The translations under genes were made by a program, and so were the position numbers. A DNA stretch of 64,000 nt. Source: Capitulum mitella. Its lineage: Eukaryota > Arthropoda > Thecostraca > Pollicipedomorpha > Pollicipedidae. The stretch spans positions 28,333,451-28,397,450 of the forward strand of contig CP099839.1 in assembly GCA_030062745.1 (NCBI GenBank). Direction: 5' to 3'. Shown piece by piece: positions 48,956 through 59,228 of the stretch. The notes beneath the pieces were generated by a model that was given only the letters and a program-made list of their open reading frames with translations, did not search any database and was not told where the DNA came from. Numbering within the stretch: position 1 is the stretch's first letter; the number at the start of each line of letters is the position of its first letter.

Positions 48956-51900
48956 GTCAGTGCTCTGTGCAGGACGTGCTGTGTTGACTTGGCATTTGCG
49001 GACGCAGCGCCAGTATTGGTTTTCCAGTTACTGAGGTCGCTGACCGTTATTTGGAGACCGTTAGTTCGGGTCACCGTCTCGGCTGATCAGCCTCGAAACC
49101 TAAAATGGACGCCTCCACGCTACGCTGACCGGTAGGAGCAACAAAGGGGTAAAATGGGGTAACGGTGTAGAAACTGCGGCACTGTTTTGAGAAAACATGA
49201 AACCGTACACGTATGGGAGAATTATCCCGATATTAGGCTCTAAAAACAGAATTTCATGGTAAGCAAATTTCCCCTTGACCCGTCCAGCTGGGCTAGTCTG
49301 GGCCCCGACAAAGGACGGAGGCGCTGTACTGAAGTCAGATGGTGGCCGTCCGCGCTGCGGCCACGTCAACTCCCGGATAAACGTCATACTAACCCAGCTG
49401 CGACCCGCTGTTGACCCGTCAGCCGTCGTGCTCCGCGGGCACGACCTGACCCGGGCGGCGGCAGACTCCGACCCGTCTCGGCTCCGCTCCGTCTCAGCTC
49501 CTCACTCCGACCCGCGTCAGCCCGGCCCCGTCACGGACGTGACGCCGCGGGCGCCGTGACGCGGGAAACCCGGCGGAGAGTTTCACCGGGCGGCGGCCCC
49601 GGCCGGCGTCTGGCGGTCGGCCGGCTCGGACGGGCCTGTCGGCAGCGCTGGCGGCCGCAGAGGCGGGCCCGCAGAGGCCGGCGGCCTGTCGCCGGCGCTC
49701 CGGCCGGCGCTCGACAGGTCGGGCTGGCTGCGCTGCTGGGCCGATAAACACGCAAGCCGGGCAGCACGTCAATTTGTGACCGCCGACTGGACCAGTGCCA
49801 AGGTCGGACCGAGGTCCGCCAGCTCCTCTTATGGTAGGCCCGAGAAAACGGCGGTCACGGACGCGCTGGGGCCGTCCTTGCGCCCCGCTCTTCCCTGAAC
49901 ACGTCGCCGCCTCCGATTCCCCGGTAGTCGGCTTGCGGTACGTCCAACATTTAAGCATCGCCTCGTTGCCTGGTCTGGTGGACTCTTCACGCTCGCCGCG
50001 CCACTTGCAATCACGTATCGCTGGGCAAACTCTGCCATCTGCGTGATCCGCGACTGGCGCGGGGCATTCGAGTGTGAAGGCGTGCTCCGTGCTCCGCTTC
50101 ACGGCGCGGCCCTCCGGCAGCCGCCGTTTGTCCACAGGTATGTCGAGTACAGACCTTGCAGACAGTGCGTGCTCGAGGCCGCGTGACGGCAGCGTCGTAA
50201 ACAGAATGCTCGCCTTGAGTCACAAGCCTTAGCCATCGTCCGAGGCGGTGATTCACAGGGTCCAACAAACTCAGTGTTAGATGATGCGCGAATTAACAGC
50301 GATCTCTTTTGCGTTTTACATAAGGGCTATGCAATGGTACTGCGGTCCGCTGCAGTGAAAACAGCTTCGTGGGTCGTAGGTAATAACTGGTCTTGGAAAT
50401 GTTCAAGGTGGGAGACCGTTCTTCTTTTCCCGTTCTTTCATCGCACAAAAATTCGATACTAAACTTTACGCCTCGAACTGCTTCGACCTCATTTCCGGTT
50501 CAAGGCAAAAAACCGTGACCTCATGCAGATTGTCTATTTCTAGAGATTTGTGTGTCGGAATACCTGTCATACGAATCTGACCGACGACGAGAAGCGTTTA
50601 TGCTTCCCCGGGTTCAACGGAAATGCCGGGCATACCTGGGCGGCGGGCCAGGCACTTGTCATCCACGCAAGACGTGCCGTATCTACGACTGGCGGTTCAT
50701 TGGCTACCCAAATGCTGCAGCCGGTCAACCTGCAGTTTACGACGTCTTGACGGGCATCAGATGACAAGGGCCGTTCAAAGAGTAGAAGCGCGGGAAAAAT
50801 GAGACCTGATGGGATGAAGACATCGAAGATAGAGTTACGCTGATGTTGAATTACAGCGCACCAGGGGCCGAACATCGAGGCGCTGAATGTGTGTGAGGCC
50901 GAACTGACCCCAGGACACTACGCACTGAACCTGCCGCTGCTGATGATCGTTGGGCTGTGTGGGAGGACAATCAAGTAGGTCTGAGATAGTTTTGAGATTT
51001 TTTTTTTTTAGTAGATAGTTTTTACCTGGGACCTGGCCCGTTTCGCAGAATATTACATAATAGCTGCGTCGTTGATCTTGAAGATATTTTCCTTTGAAAA
51101 CATGTTTTTCCAGAAACGTCTTCGCAAGCATCATCCCCTACTTTCTACTGGCTTCTGCACTTAAATATCCTCGATCTTCTTTGACTGCAGTGTAAAAAAT
51201 GTTTTCCAAGGAACCCGTGTAAAGGAAAACGGCATTTCATACATATGACATGCAGTGGCGGGGGAGAGGGTTTCCTTAAGCGCTAGTTTCTGGAGTAAAA
51301 GTAGTGCAGTTATGACTACGAACCCATGATCAACCTTAGTTTATGACTGTTTTGCCAGTTTTTTCCGTTTAACATTAGAAACATGGTTGTTAAATTCGGG
51401 CGCTCCTTTTTGTGTGGCGTTTTCATTGGGGAGGAGGCCTTTTGTGGACGAAGACCTCCTCCTACAAAGACTGGCTGCGCTTCTGATTCAGTGCAGGCAC
51501 CTGCAAGGCCGTTGTTACCCGACACTTCGGTCCGCAAACACAACAAAAGGCAGTTACATAACCTAGACGGATTCAAGTTCGCGCGAATCTCCGAGTCATC
51601 GCGGTGTATTAGTCCGTACCCTCCAAACCAGCCCTCTCCTTAAGCCTCTCCGAGCGATACCTCTGCTATTCCCGGTTTTGGCCCCGGCCTTATCGACCGT
51701 GATGTAACAGATGCCGGACATATCCGGCCCCATCCGGTATTTCGCCCATACAACAGGATGCGGCACGTGCAGCGGTCGCGGGCTCTCCGGCGAACCCCCT
51801 GCTCGCGCCTGTTTAGTGGCACACCTTCGGCCAACGGTGAAGCGTCGGGACAGCAGCCCACGCAACAGGACTTCGGCGACGAATGGGCTAAACCCCGCCG

Positions 51901-54900
51901 GCTTAGCAGTCACTGCGTGAAGGCCGGCCTCGGCTTGATGAGCAAACATGGAAAAACTCAGCGCATGTGGCGCCGATGAAATCCAGCAGACATCCGCTCG
52001 GAATCCCGGTCTGGCAACGCGAGGCGGTGGCATTACGGGAAAGAAACTGGTGTCGACCGGTATCGCCGGGTTCCTCAAGTTCCCAGCGGTCTCTTGTTGC
52101 TCAATGCGCCATGGAATTCCCGTTTATTGTAGGGGCAAATGTCGCCGATGGTGCCTGTTGGGCTGGAAACCGCCGGAGGCCCAGTTCCCGCGATGGATCG
52201 CCAATGGCACCGGCTGTTCGCTGCCACGCCACAGGGACGGCATGTCTGCCTATCGCCTGTATATGACGCTCTAGGGTTTATGGGTGCTAACTGCGGTGCT
52301 CTGCTAAGTGCGGCGCGGCAAATTGACTTTCTCCGGAATTCATCAGCCGCCGCCGCCGCGGATCGCCGCCAGTGTCGGGGCGGCGATCTCCGGAGCCAGT
52401 CCCGCCGCCAGCTGGAAGCCCGCCGGCGCTCAACGCCGCTGCTGCACCGTTACCCCACGGCGCCCGCCTGGCCGGCGCGGCGCGCATGCAACCGGCGCGG
52501 CCGGGCTGAGTCTCGATTTAGCGGCCGACCGGCGCCGGCGTCGGCCGGTTCGCGTGAATGACCCGGTCGGCGTCGGTCCGACCGGCCGGTGGGGGGCGCG
52601 GCCGCTGCCCGGTGGCGTGCCGCCGCCGGCCACCGGCTCGCCCGGCACGGACCGCAGCCGGATCTGGCCGTTACGTGAGTGACGGCATGAGCCCGGGCGG
52701 ATTACCGCCAGCGGCGGCCGCGCACGCGCGTGAGCCGACCGCCGGCGCGCCGCGCGGCGGCCGCGTGCCATCGGCACGCCGAGCGGCCGCGCGTCGGGAC
52801 AGATGTGGAAAGGGGCCGCGTCACGCCGACTCTGCGGGCGATGATGTTGCGTTCTGTGACGGCCGTGCCGGTAGGGCGCACGTCGTGCGGCGCGGCCCGC
52901 GCCGGACGGCGGTCGCCGGCGGCCCGTGTCGCCGAAATCGTCGGAAACCCCCGACTGGCCGCGCCGCCGCGCCATCCAGAAACCGCCGGCGACGCCCGGC
53001 CGTGATAAATGTCTCGTTAGCAGACGCCGCCGAGGCCGGGAAAACAAATAGAATTTGCGCGCGCGCGCTGGCGGCGCCATCACCCGTGGCGAGCCGTCGG
53101 CCGTGACGGCGATACTGCGCCGCCGGGTACGGCCGGCCGGCCGGCCGGCCGGCGTGTGAGCCGACGGCAGGGTCGTGTCGCCGTCGCCGCCGGCTGGCTC
53201 GCAGCCGGGTCTCGCGGCCCTCCGCGTGTCTGGCACGGCCGGACATGGCCCACCCGATTCTCCCACGCCAGCGGCTCGCTGTACTGCGCCCAGCGTCCTC
53301 GCCGCGGCTCGCTGTTCAGGAGCGGCCGGCGTCAGGTCACCGAGCACGCTGCTGCGGTCGGCGCCAGGTCACTGAGCACGCTGCTGGGGCCGGCGGCCAG
53401 CCGCTGGGCCAGTCGTCTCCGTTCGCGTGATGGTCGCGAGGTGAGCGCGGCGCACGCGACCGGCGTGGGCGCGAACGAGAATATTCCCACGTATAGGCCA
53501 GACTGTTGCAGATCCAGATGAGCCATTTGCATCGCCAAGTGCATGTCCGACGCCGATCTAGACTTGCGTCAGATCGCGGCCGGACTGCGCGTGTGGAGGC
53601 CAATTGCGGCTCGGCCGGCTCTGGCTGCAGCTCGAGAAGTGGCCGTCGCCGGGCGGCGCCGCCCTCGCGATTAAGGCCCGCGGGACTGGACCGCACATCG
53701 GCGCGCCGGCGGCGGCGCGTCTCGCGTGCCCGCGCGGCGGCGCCTGGGCTGTTACGACCGGAGCCGTTTGGGGCGGCGCCGCCGCGGAGGCAGCTGCCGC
53801 GGCGTCGGCGTCCGGCGGGCCGTCGCCGCCGGGATTCCCAGCTATTAGCGCTTTCTGAGCGCGCGCCGGCCAGGCCGGGACGAACCGGATCTGTGGGCCG
53901 CCCGCGCCGAGCGCGTCTCCCAGCTCGCCCATCCACCTTTCTCTCGTTACGGCACCCCCCCCCCTTCCCTCCTCGGGAAAGTGCTGATTTCTGCGCGCGT
54001 AGCAGTTGAGCCCCGCCTGCCCACCGCAGGTGTGAAGGACTGGGCTCGGCGCGTGGGCGCGCGGCGACAGCCGGAGAACTCGACACCCGGATCGCCGGAC
54101 CGACCCCGGCCATCACTCACCGCTGCTCTGGCCCGTGCGACGCGAACACATTCGGCGCGGCCTCAGCAGCTGGCCGGTATTCCCAGCCTCTCGGCGAGGG
54201 CCGCGTCATCCGAGTCCGACCCGGCCGGCCGGCCGGCCGTCCATCATTGTGCCGCCCCGCGAAGCCAGCCGGCCGTGGCGGCCGCGCGGCGCACGTCCGC
54301 GTGGCCCAGTCGGGCGCGCGTGCGTGCGCCGTCATCGTGACTGTACGACGCCGAACAGGTCGGAGTTCGCCAGCTGGCCGGCGACGCGGTGTGACTTCTC
54401 GCGCCGCCGGAGCGCCCGCCGAGGAGCAGTCGGCTCGCTGCTGGTCCGTCGTCGGGAGAACGTTGGCCGGTGGATTGGATCGGACGAGCGTGACTCTCGG
54501 TAAACCCGCACTCGGCCACCCGGCCGGCGGCTGGCGCGCCGCGCCGCACCGTTAATTGGCGGGTCCCGACGGACCGGCGCCGGCGAGCGCGGCGTGCAGC
54601 GCGCAGGTGCTGCGGCCGCGCCGCTGGCCAGCCGGCGTGGCGAAGTGGCGATCGCGGCGCCGTTGACGGAGGTCGCGGCGCGGGCGCGGCGTCCTCGGCG
54701 CGGCAGCCGGCCGTTCTGGGCGCCGCGCCGCGGACGGCTGCCCGGCCGGCGTGACTTATCGAATCAGGCTCGCACTGGCGACAGCAGGGCAGATCGTGAG
54801 CGATTGCGTCGTGTCGGCGCCTCTGCACCTGGGCGTCGGGTTCTGCCTCGACTCGCAGCTGGGCCGGACTTTCCAGCGCGTTGCCAAACTTGGACCGGCT

Positions 54901-57900
54901 CTGGTGTAGGCGCATCTCGAGCGGACGAGTCCCATAGATGGGTCTCGTCGTGCGGTGCTGTGCCGAAATTGGCAGCGACAGAAGCTACATGTTTTAGGCT
55001 TAGAATCGCTTGTTACCCAGTCGCACGATTATGAGCAGCGTTCTCGTGCTGGATGTTGACCTTGGTGTTAGATCTCCTGTTTGGCTATCATGCGGTACTC
55101 AAGGCGTCTCCCATCAAGTTTGCCTCTCCTCTGTTTTCAGAATACTACTGACGAACAAATAGCGGAAGTTATGAAAGAATACTTGAAGGTGACGGAGGAA
55201 CGCAAGCAGCAAGAAGAACACATCGACGACGAGGATGAGGCTTCGTCGTCTGAATCTTTTCACAGCATTGTCGACGAAGGTGAGTCACAACTGCAGCGAC
55301 GAGGGGGAAATACAGCTGGCCCACCACCACGACACCTGTCAAACGCCCTTCCCAAACAAGCCCCTCCGCAAACCACGCGACTCCCAGACCTCTGAGTTAA
55401 CGACTGCCATTGCATCGCATAGCACAGCGAACCTGTGAGGACACACGGCACGTGGGAACTGTTCCGCCCGCCCCTCCGAGCACGAGTCCTGCGTCGGCCA
55501 TTTGACAGCGGCCCTTAGGCGGCGGCGGCGGCGGCGGTGTTACCTTCCTGGGCCGTGTGGCGGTCGCCGCAGCCTCCGCCGGCCGGGCCAGTGCTAAGTT
55601 CGGCGGTGAGATGAAGTCTTCAGCCGGGCACCTGGACAGGTGTGCGGCGCACCTGGACGGAGTCGGCCGGGTGACGTCGACGCCACGGGCCGGGCGCCGA
55701 GCTGGGCGGGTGGGTCCGGCCGCCGGCGGCTCGACAGCGCCGCCTCAGGCGATCGCGGCTGACCCAGACAGCGGGGCGCCGTTTTTCAGTCTCCGCCGCT
55801 TTGTGCGTCCGTCTGTTCATTGTGGCGAAATTGCCGGGCCGGCAGGAGACAAACGGGCAGCGTCGTTACGACATGTGCGAATGAAAGGGTCGCGGTGCAA
55901 GGGAAGCCCCAATCGTGAGCACGCCGTTTTTGCAGCGACGGCAAGCTAGAGCGGCCGGCCAGCGAGCAATGCATGCAGCCGTCTGTCATCCACGGATGTC
56001 AACGTGCGTTGGCCGCTTGTTTTTCACAGTCATATAAGCTGCACCCCTCGGGATTTCACCGCTTTGTATGCAGGGACGGCACGGGGATTAACTGATCCTT
56101 CGCGCCCCCGGACCGAAACTGCTAAAATGACCAGCACTTTCCACCCCGACCGCACTGCCCCCGCGGAGATGCAACGCCCTCGATGCGGCACCGTTCACTT
56201 CTGTCGGTCCGCCCGTCCGGCGACGGACGGTCACTCTCAGAGCGTCCCCGGCGACGTCGCAGACTCTCGAGTGGTGACATCACCGCGCCAGCTGACGGGC
56301 GCCGGGCCCGGCCGCGGAGGAGTCGCCGAGGGCCGCCACTCGGCCGGCTCGCGGAACGAACGCGCTGTTTTCGGGAACGGCGCGCGGACGACGCTGTGAT
56401 TTACTGCCAGATCGATCTGCGCTTCGCCCGGGAAAACTCCGCTAATCCCGGCTCTGCGTCCGGGAGCGAGCGCGGACGGACGAAATCCGGCCCGGCTGTC
56501 GGGACTTTCCAGCCTGCTGGCCGGACGGCGGCCGCCACGCCGAACGCGTCGGCCGACGCGGCGGGGAGGGGGCGGGCCAGCTGACCGGCGTCGCCGGTGA
56601 CTCAGCCGGCGACGTCGACGTTGCCGCCGCCCGGGCGCCGCGTGTGGGCCGCGTGCGTGCCACTTCCGCATCGACCGACGAGCGGCGCGCGGCGCCGCCG
56701 CCGTCCGGAGGAGACGGCCGCCCGCCGGGCGCGGTGACAGCTCATTACGTGTCGTGGTCGGGCGGAGCTGGCGCGCCTGCGGCGCCGGCGGCGGTCGGCG
56801 GGCGGCGCCGTCCACCTGGCGCCGTCACTCCGCGGCGATTACCGGCCGCGACCCACCGGCGCCGCCGCCCTTTCCCGCGCCTTCGTCGTGATTCAGCGGC
56901 GCCGACGGCCGTCGGAGGCGACGCGACGCCGCTTCGGCGAACGCCATTGATCCTTCGCCGAGGTCCGGTGTGGGAGGGCCGGGTAAACACTTCCAGCTAG
57001 CGGCCGCGTGCGGCCGGCCATTCCGCGAACAATTGGGAGAGCCGTGACCGGGCGGCGGGCGGTTTTGTTTGCCTCCGGCCTGTTCGCCGAACCGTCGGCG
57101 CTGTGCGTCCGTCGTCCGCGACGAAACGCCGTGCCGATAGGCGAACGGCCACGTTTTCGGGAAATGGGGACGACTGGGTTTTGGTGGCCGGCCATCCTGC
57201 GGAATTCGTGGTACGAACGTAAGGGGCCCGCCCGCCATAATCGTATTTCGACGGCTGATGGAACGTGGCCGACCCGCGAGTTCATGTTTTTGCCTGTCGC
57301 CACGTTCGTTTCTGCAGCTACGGGTTGCCATCATCGGACGCATGCCAAGTCATTTTGCAAGTCATCCGATCGTGAATGCTTTATTAGCGTTCCACTCCGC
57401 TGAAGCAGCCCTCGATGGAGCTGTCATCAGAGCTGTGATTCTCAGACTTCTTACCACACCTTTCTGCATATTGATAAAGTGATCGGGACAGTCGAGGTGT
57501 TTTCCCATTGTTCATTGCCATATCATGCCGACAAGCATGTGCTGCATTTTGAGGGCAAGCTCCTGTTTGTTTATTCGAACTTTGGCAAGATCACACATTG
57601 TGATGGCTGGAGATTCTTGGGAATAAAGGAGCCTAGAACCTCTGCTTTCAGAGATTTTACCATCAGGCCTATGTTAATGGCCATGGAAATCAGTCTCAAA
57701 TGCTGGTCATACCCCCGCCTGGATATTTTGGGAGATATTCAGGCATCTTCATGAGAATATTGCGAAGCGTAGCGCTAGCTGTGTGCAATGCTTTCACTCA
57801 TTTTCAATGATAACGCAGATGTTAAACATTCGTTGCCTTTGAGACTGCATGGAATACCACAAGATGGTTTGGTAAAGTGACTTATTGTACCATCACTGGT

Positions 57901-59228
57901 CTGAAAATAATTTCCCGGGATAGAATTTGGGCATTGGATGCCGTGTGGGAAGAGACGTGTTCTACATGTCTGCATCGAAACATGAGTGAATGCTTCGCTC
58001 CCGGGAAGCAGGGTGCACCTCACTAGGTGCATTAGGTGCACTAGGTGCATTGATTAATGTCAGACCCGATCCTTGATCTTGATCTTGAAGAGTCCTTGAT
58101 CTTCGCTCCAGGAACGGTCCGCCCCCCTTCCGCGGCGCCGAAGTCTCAGATCATCTGCAGACATCTGGAAACGCCGGACGCGGCCGTCCGCCCGTCTGGT
58201 CGGGCTTGCTCTCGTGCCGTTAATCCGCGGCGGGCGTGACGTCACGAGCGCAGGACCAGCCAGGACCGTAGCCCGACCGAGTCCGGCCAGAGCCGCGTCC
58301 GTCCTGGCGCCGGCGCCGGCGCCAGCTGACCGCGGTCGACTCGCCACTAACGCGGCGCCCTCCCTCGGCAGGCTGGTTCCGGACACGCACGCGGCGCAGC
58401 GCCGAGCTGCGCACGCGCACGCCTTCCGGCATCACCAGCTTCTTCGCGATGGACAGCGCCGGCCTGGACGCGGAGGAGGTGCTGGAGAGCGGCACGCTGC
58501 GCGTCTACCTGGAGCGGGCGGCCGGCGCCGGGCCGCGCGCCGTTCAGCTGACGGTGTACGCGGCGACCAAGCTGGCCGAGCCGGGCCAGCTGCCGCGCCG
58601 CGTCCGCCTGGCCGACCGCCGCGTCAGCGTCAACGCCAGCGGCTGGCACGAGTTCGACGTGACCGAGCTGGCGCGCCGCTGGCGGGCGCAGCCCGAGCGC
58701 AACCTGGGCGTGCAGCTGGAGTGTCGCCGCTGCCAGGGCGCCGTGAGGCTGGCGAGCGGCGCCGGCGCGCGCGAGCTGGCGCCGCAGCTGGCGCTGCGCA
58801 CCAGGGCGGCGCGGCGCACCAAGCGCTCCAGCGGCAGCAGCCTGTTCAAGGGCCGGACGCGCGGCGGCCCTCTCAACTGCCGCGGCCGCTCGCGCGAGAA
58901 GTGCTGTCGCCAGGAGATGGAGGTCAACTTTGCCGAGCTGGGCGGCGTCGATTTAATCGTGTGGCCGAAGACGTTCAAGGCGTTCTACTGCCGCGGCAAG
59001 TGCCCGGCGTCCTATAACGTGGCGTCCGACCACGCGCTGCTGCAGAGCTGGATCCACCAGAAAAACAAGCGGTGGGGTGTCAGAAATATCAGAGACGGGC
59101 GCGTGCCGCGAACCTGCTGTGTGCCGAGCAAACTCAGCGCGCTGGCCGTAGTACACCTGGACGACGATGGCCGGGGAAAGCTCGCCTACTGGGAGAACGT
59201 GGTGGCCGAGGAGTGCAAGTGCTCGTAG
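48701..59228 (+). CDS. mav: TGF-beta superfamily ligand precursor, Maverick-like (three coding exons)
   Basis: A secreted signalling ligand that would act as a disulfide-linked dimer on TGF-beta-type receptors. The coding exons are 48701-48955, 55141-55279 and 58372-59228. The joins are phase 0 and phase 1 and keep one frame of 416 codons. Residues 1-35 form a signal peptide with the hydrophobic core LALLLILLG, cut after ASA. The prodomain follows, with an acidic LDEQLDEELDE stretch, an LGLTRIP helix region and the SGTLRVYLERA strand. RRTKR ends at residue 283 and is a furin-type site, leaving a 133-residue mature chain. That chain has nine cysteines (301, 309, 310, 338, 342, 380, 381, 413, 415) in TGF-beta spacing. 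CCRQEMEVNFAEL, YCRGKCPASYN, HALLQS and RTCCVPSKL fit arthropod Maverick better than BMP or activin. The loop before TCC looks somewhat long. Sequons are at Asn 86 and 219. Family membership is secure; the Maverick label is inference. Confidence 0.85.
51596..52078 (-). CDS. Ash/Icd-like protein frame of enterobacterial P4-type prophage origin (fragment inside intron 1)
   Basis: The minus strand has an uninterrupted frame to a stop at 51596-51598. It is open from just below the in-frame TAA at 52124-52126, with the first ATG at 52031-52033. Segments such as FVAEVLLRGLLSRRF, TVGRRCATKQARAGG and ITVDKAGAKTGNSRG match my recollection of proteins annotated Ash family or Icd-like in P4-type satellite prophages of E. 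coli, Salmonella and Klebsiella. P4 Ash/Icd-like genes are small prophage genes; the role of most copies is unknown. A bacterial gene cannot be expressed normally from within an intron on the opposite strand. The frame has no stops, unlike the decayed transposons nearby, so integration was recent or the fragment is a contaminant or assembly join. Recognition is from memory only. Confidence 0.5.
   Translation of the reverse strand: MRNPAIPVDTSFFPVMPPPRVARPGFRADVCWISSAPHALSFSMFAHQAEAGLHAVTAKPAGFSPFVAEVLLRGLLSRRFTVGRRCATKQARAGGSPESPRPLHVPHPVVWAKYRMGPDMSGICYITVDKAGAKTGNSRGIARRGLRRGLVWRVRTNTPR
51600..52290. mobile_element. bacterial prophage-like fragment, approximate limits
   Basis: Similarity to P4-type prophage DNA seems to extend past the frame above, up to about 52290. 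There the translated flank reads like the usual upstream region of these genes, for example LAIHRGNWASGGFQPNRHHR on the minus strand. Outside these limits the sequence reverts to AT-richer invertebrate-like DNA on the left and CCGG-rich intron DNA on the right. No terminal repeat, attachment site or target duplication was found at either edge. Confidence 0.42.
55141..55279 (+). CDS. mav: exon 2 of the TGF-beta ligand: acidic prodomain segment
   Basis: Encodes residues 86-131 plus the first base of codon 132. It opens with the sequon NTT, continues through a helix-like EQIAEVMKEYLK segment typical of TGF-beta prodomains, and ends in an acidic, serine-rich stretch. The donor GTGAGT follows GACGAAG, phase 1. 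Its lower GC content contrasts with the flanking introns. Confidence 0.8.
55280..58371 (+). other. intron 2 of the TGF-beta ligand gene
   Basis: Runs from donor GTGAGT at 55280 to acceptor CCCTCGGCAG ending at 58371. Extremely GC- and CpG-rich over 55500-57000, then AT-richer at 57280-58080. A short run of AGGTGCA units lies at about 58012-58050. No gene is recognised inside. The 192-codon minus frame at 56237-56815 is attributed to composition. Confidence 0.75.
58372..59228 (+). CDS. mav: exon 3 of the TGF-beta ligand: rest of prodomain, cleavage site and whole mature domain
   Basis: The first two bases complete codon 132 (Gly). The frame then reads WFRTRTRRSAEL and ITSFFAMDSAGL, a typical prodomain strand. 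The RTKR cleavage codons end at 58826, and the mature domain runs to TAG at 59226-59228. Codon third positions are overwhelmingly G or C, matching the surrounding domain. The last residues ECKCS are a standard TGF-beta ending, so the C-terminus is complete. Confidence 0.92.

Larger units (their letters stand above)
48956..55140 (+). other. intron 1 of the TGF-beta ligand gene
   Basis: GT at 48956 and a pyrimidine-rich acceptor CTCTGTTTTCAG ending at 55140. It is about 6.2 kb and mostly GC-rich, with a less GC-rich window at 50260-51590. It holds the prophage-like fragment at 51596-52290 and CCGG multimers, for example at 53132-53153 and 54222-54240. The long open frames seen on both strands here, up to 305 codons, follow from base composition and have no recognisable domains. 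Confidence 0.75.

Noticed and set aside
48956..49135. Continuation of the exon 1 open frame
   Set aside because: AAG/GTCAGT is a good donor in phase with exon 2, and the read-through sequence has no TGF-beta prodomain character.
49494..50135. 213-codon minus-strand open frame
   Set aside because: Composition-driven, with no recognisable domain or splice context.
52430..53347. 305-codon minus-strand open frame in intron 1
   Set aside because: Arg/Ala/Gly/Pro-rich shadow of CCGG-rich DNA. Other frames here are equally open, no domain is visible, and it overlaps an intron of a supported gene.
54244..54915. 223-codon minus-strand open frame
   Set aside because: Same composition artefact, with low-complexity Arg/Ala-rich translation.
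58214..59017. 267-codon plus-strand frame overlapping exon 3
   Set aside because: A shifted reading of the ligand exon. The exon 3 frame with TGF-beta cysteines explains the sequence.
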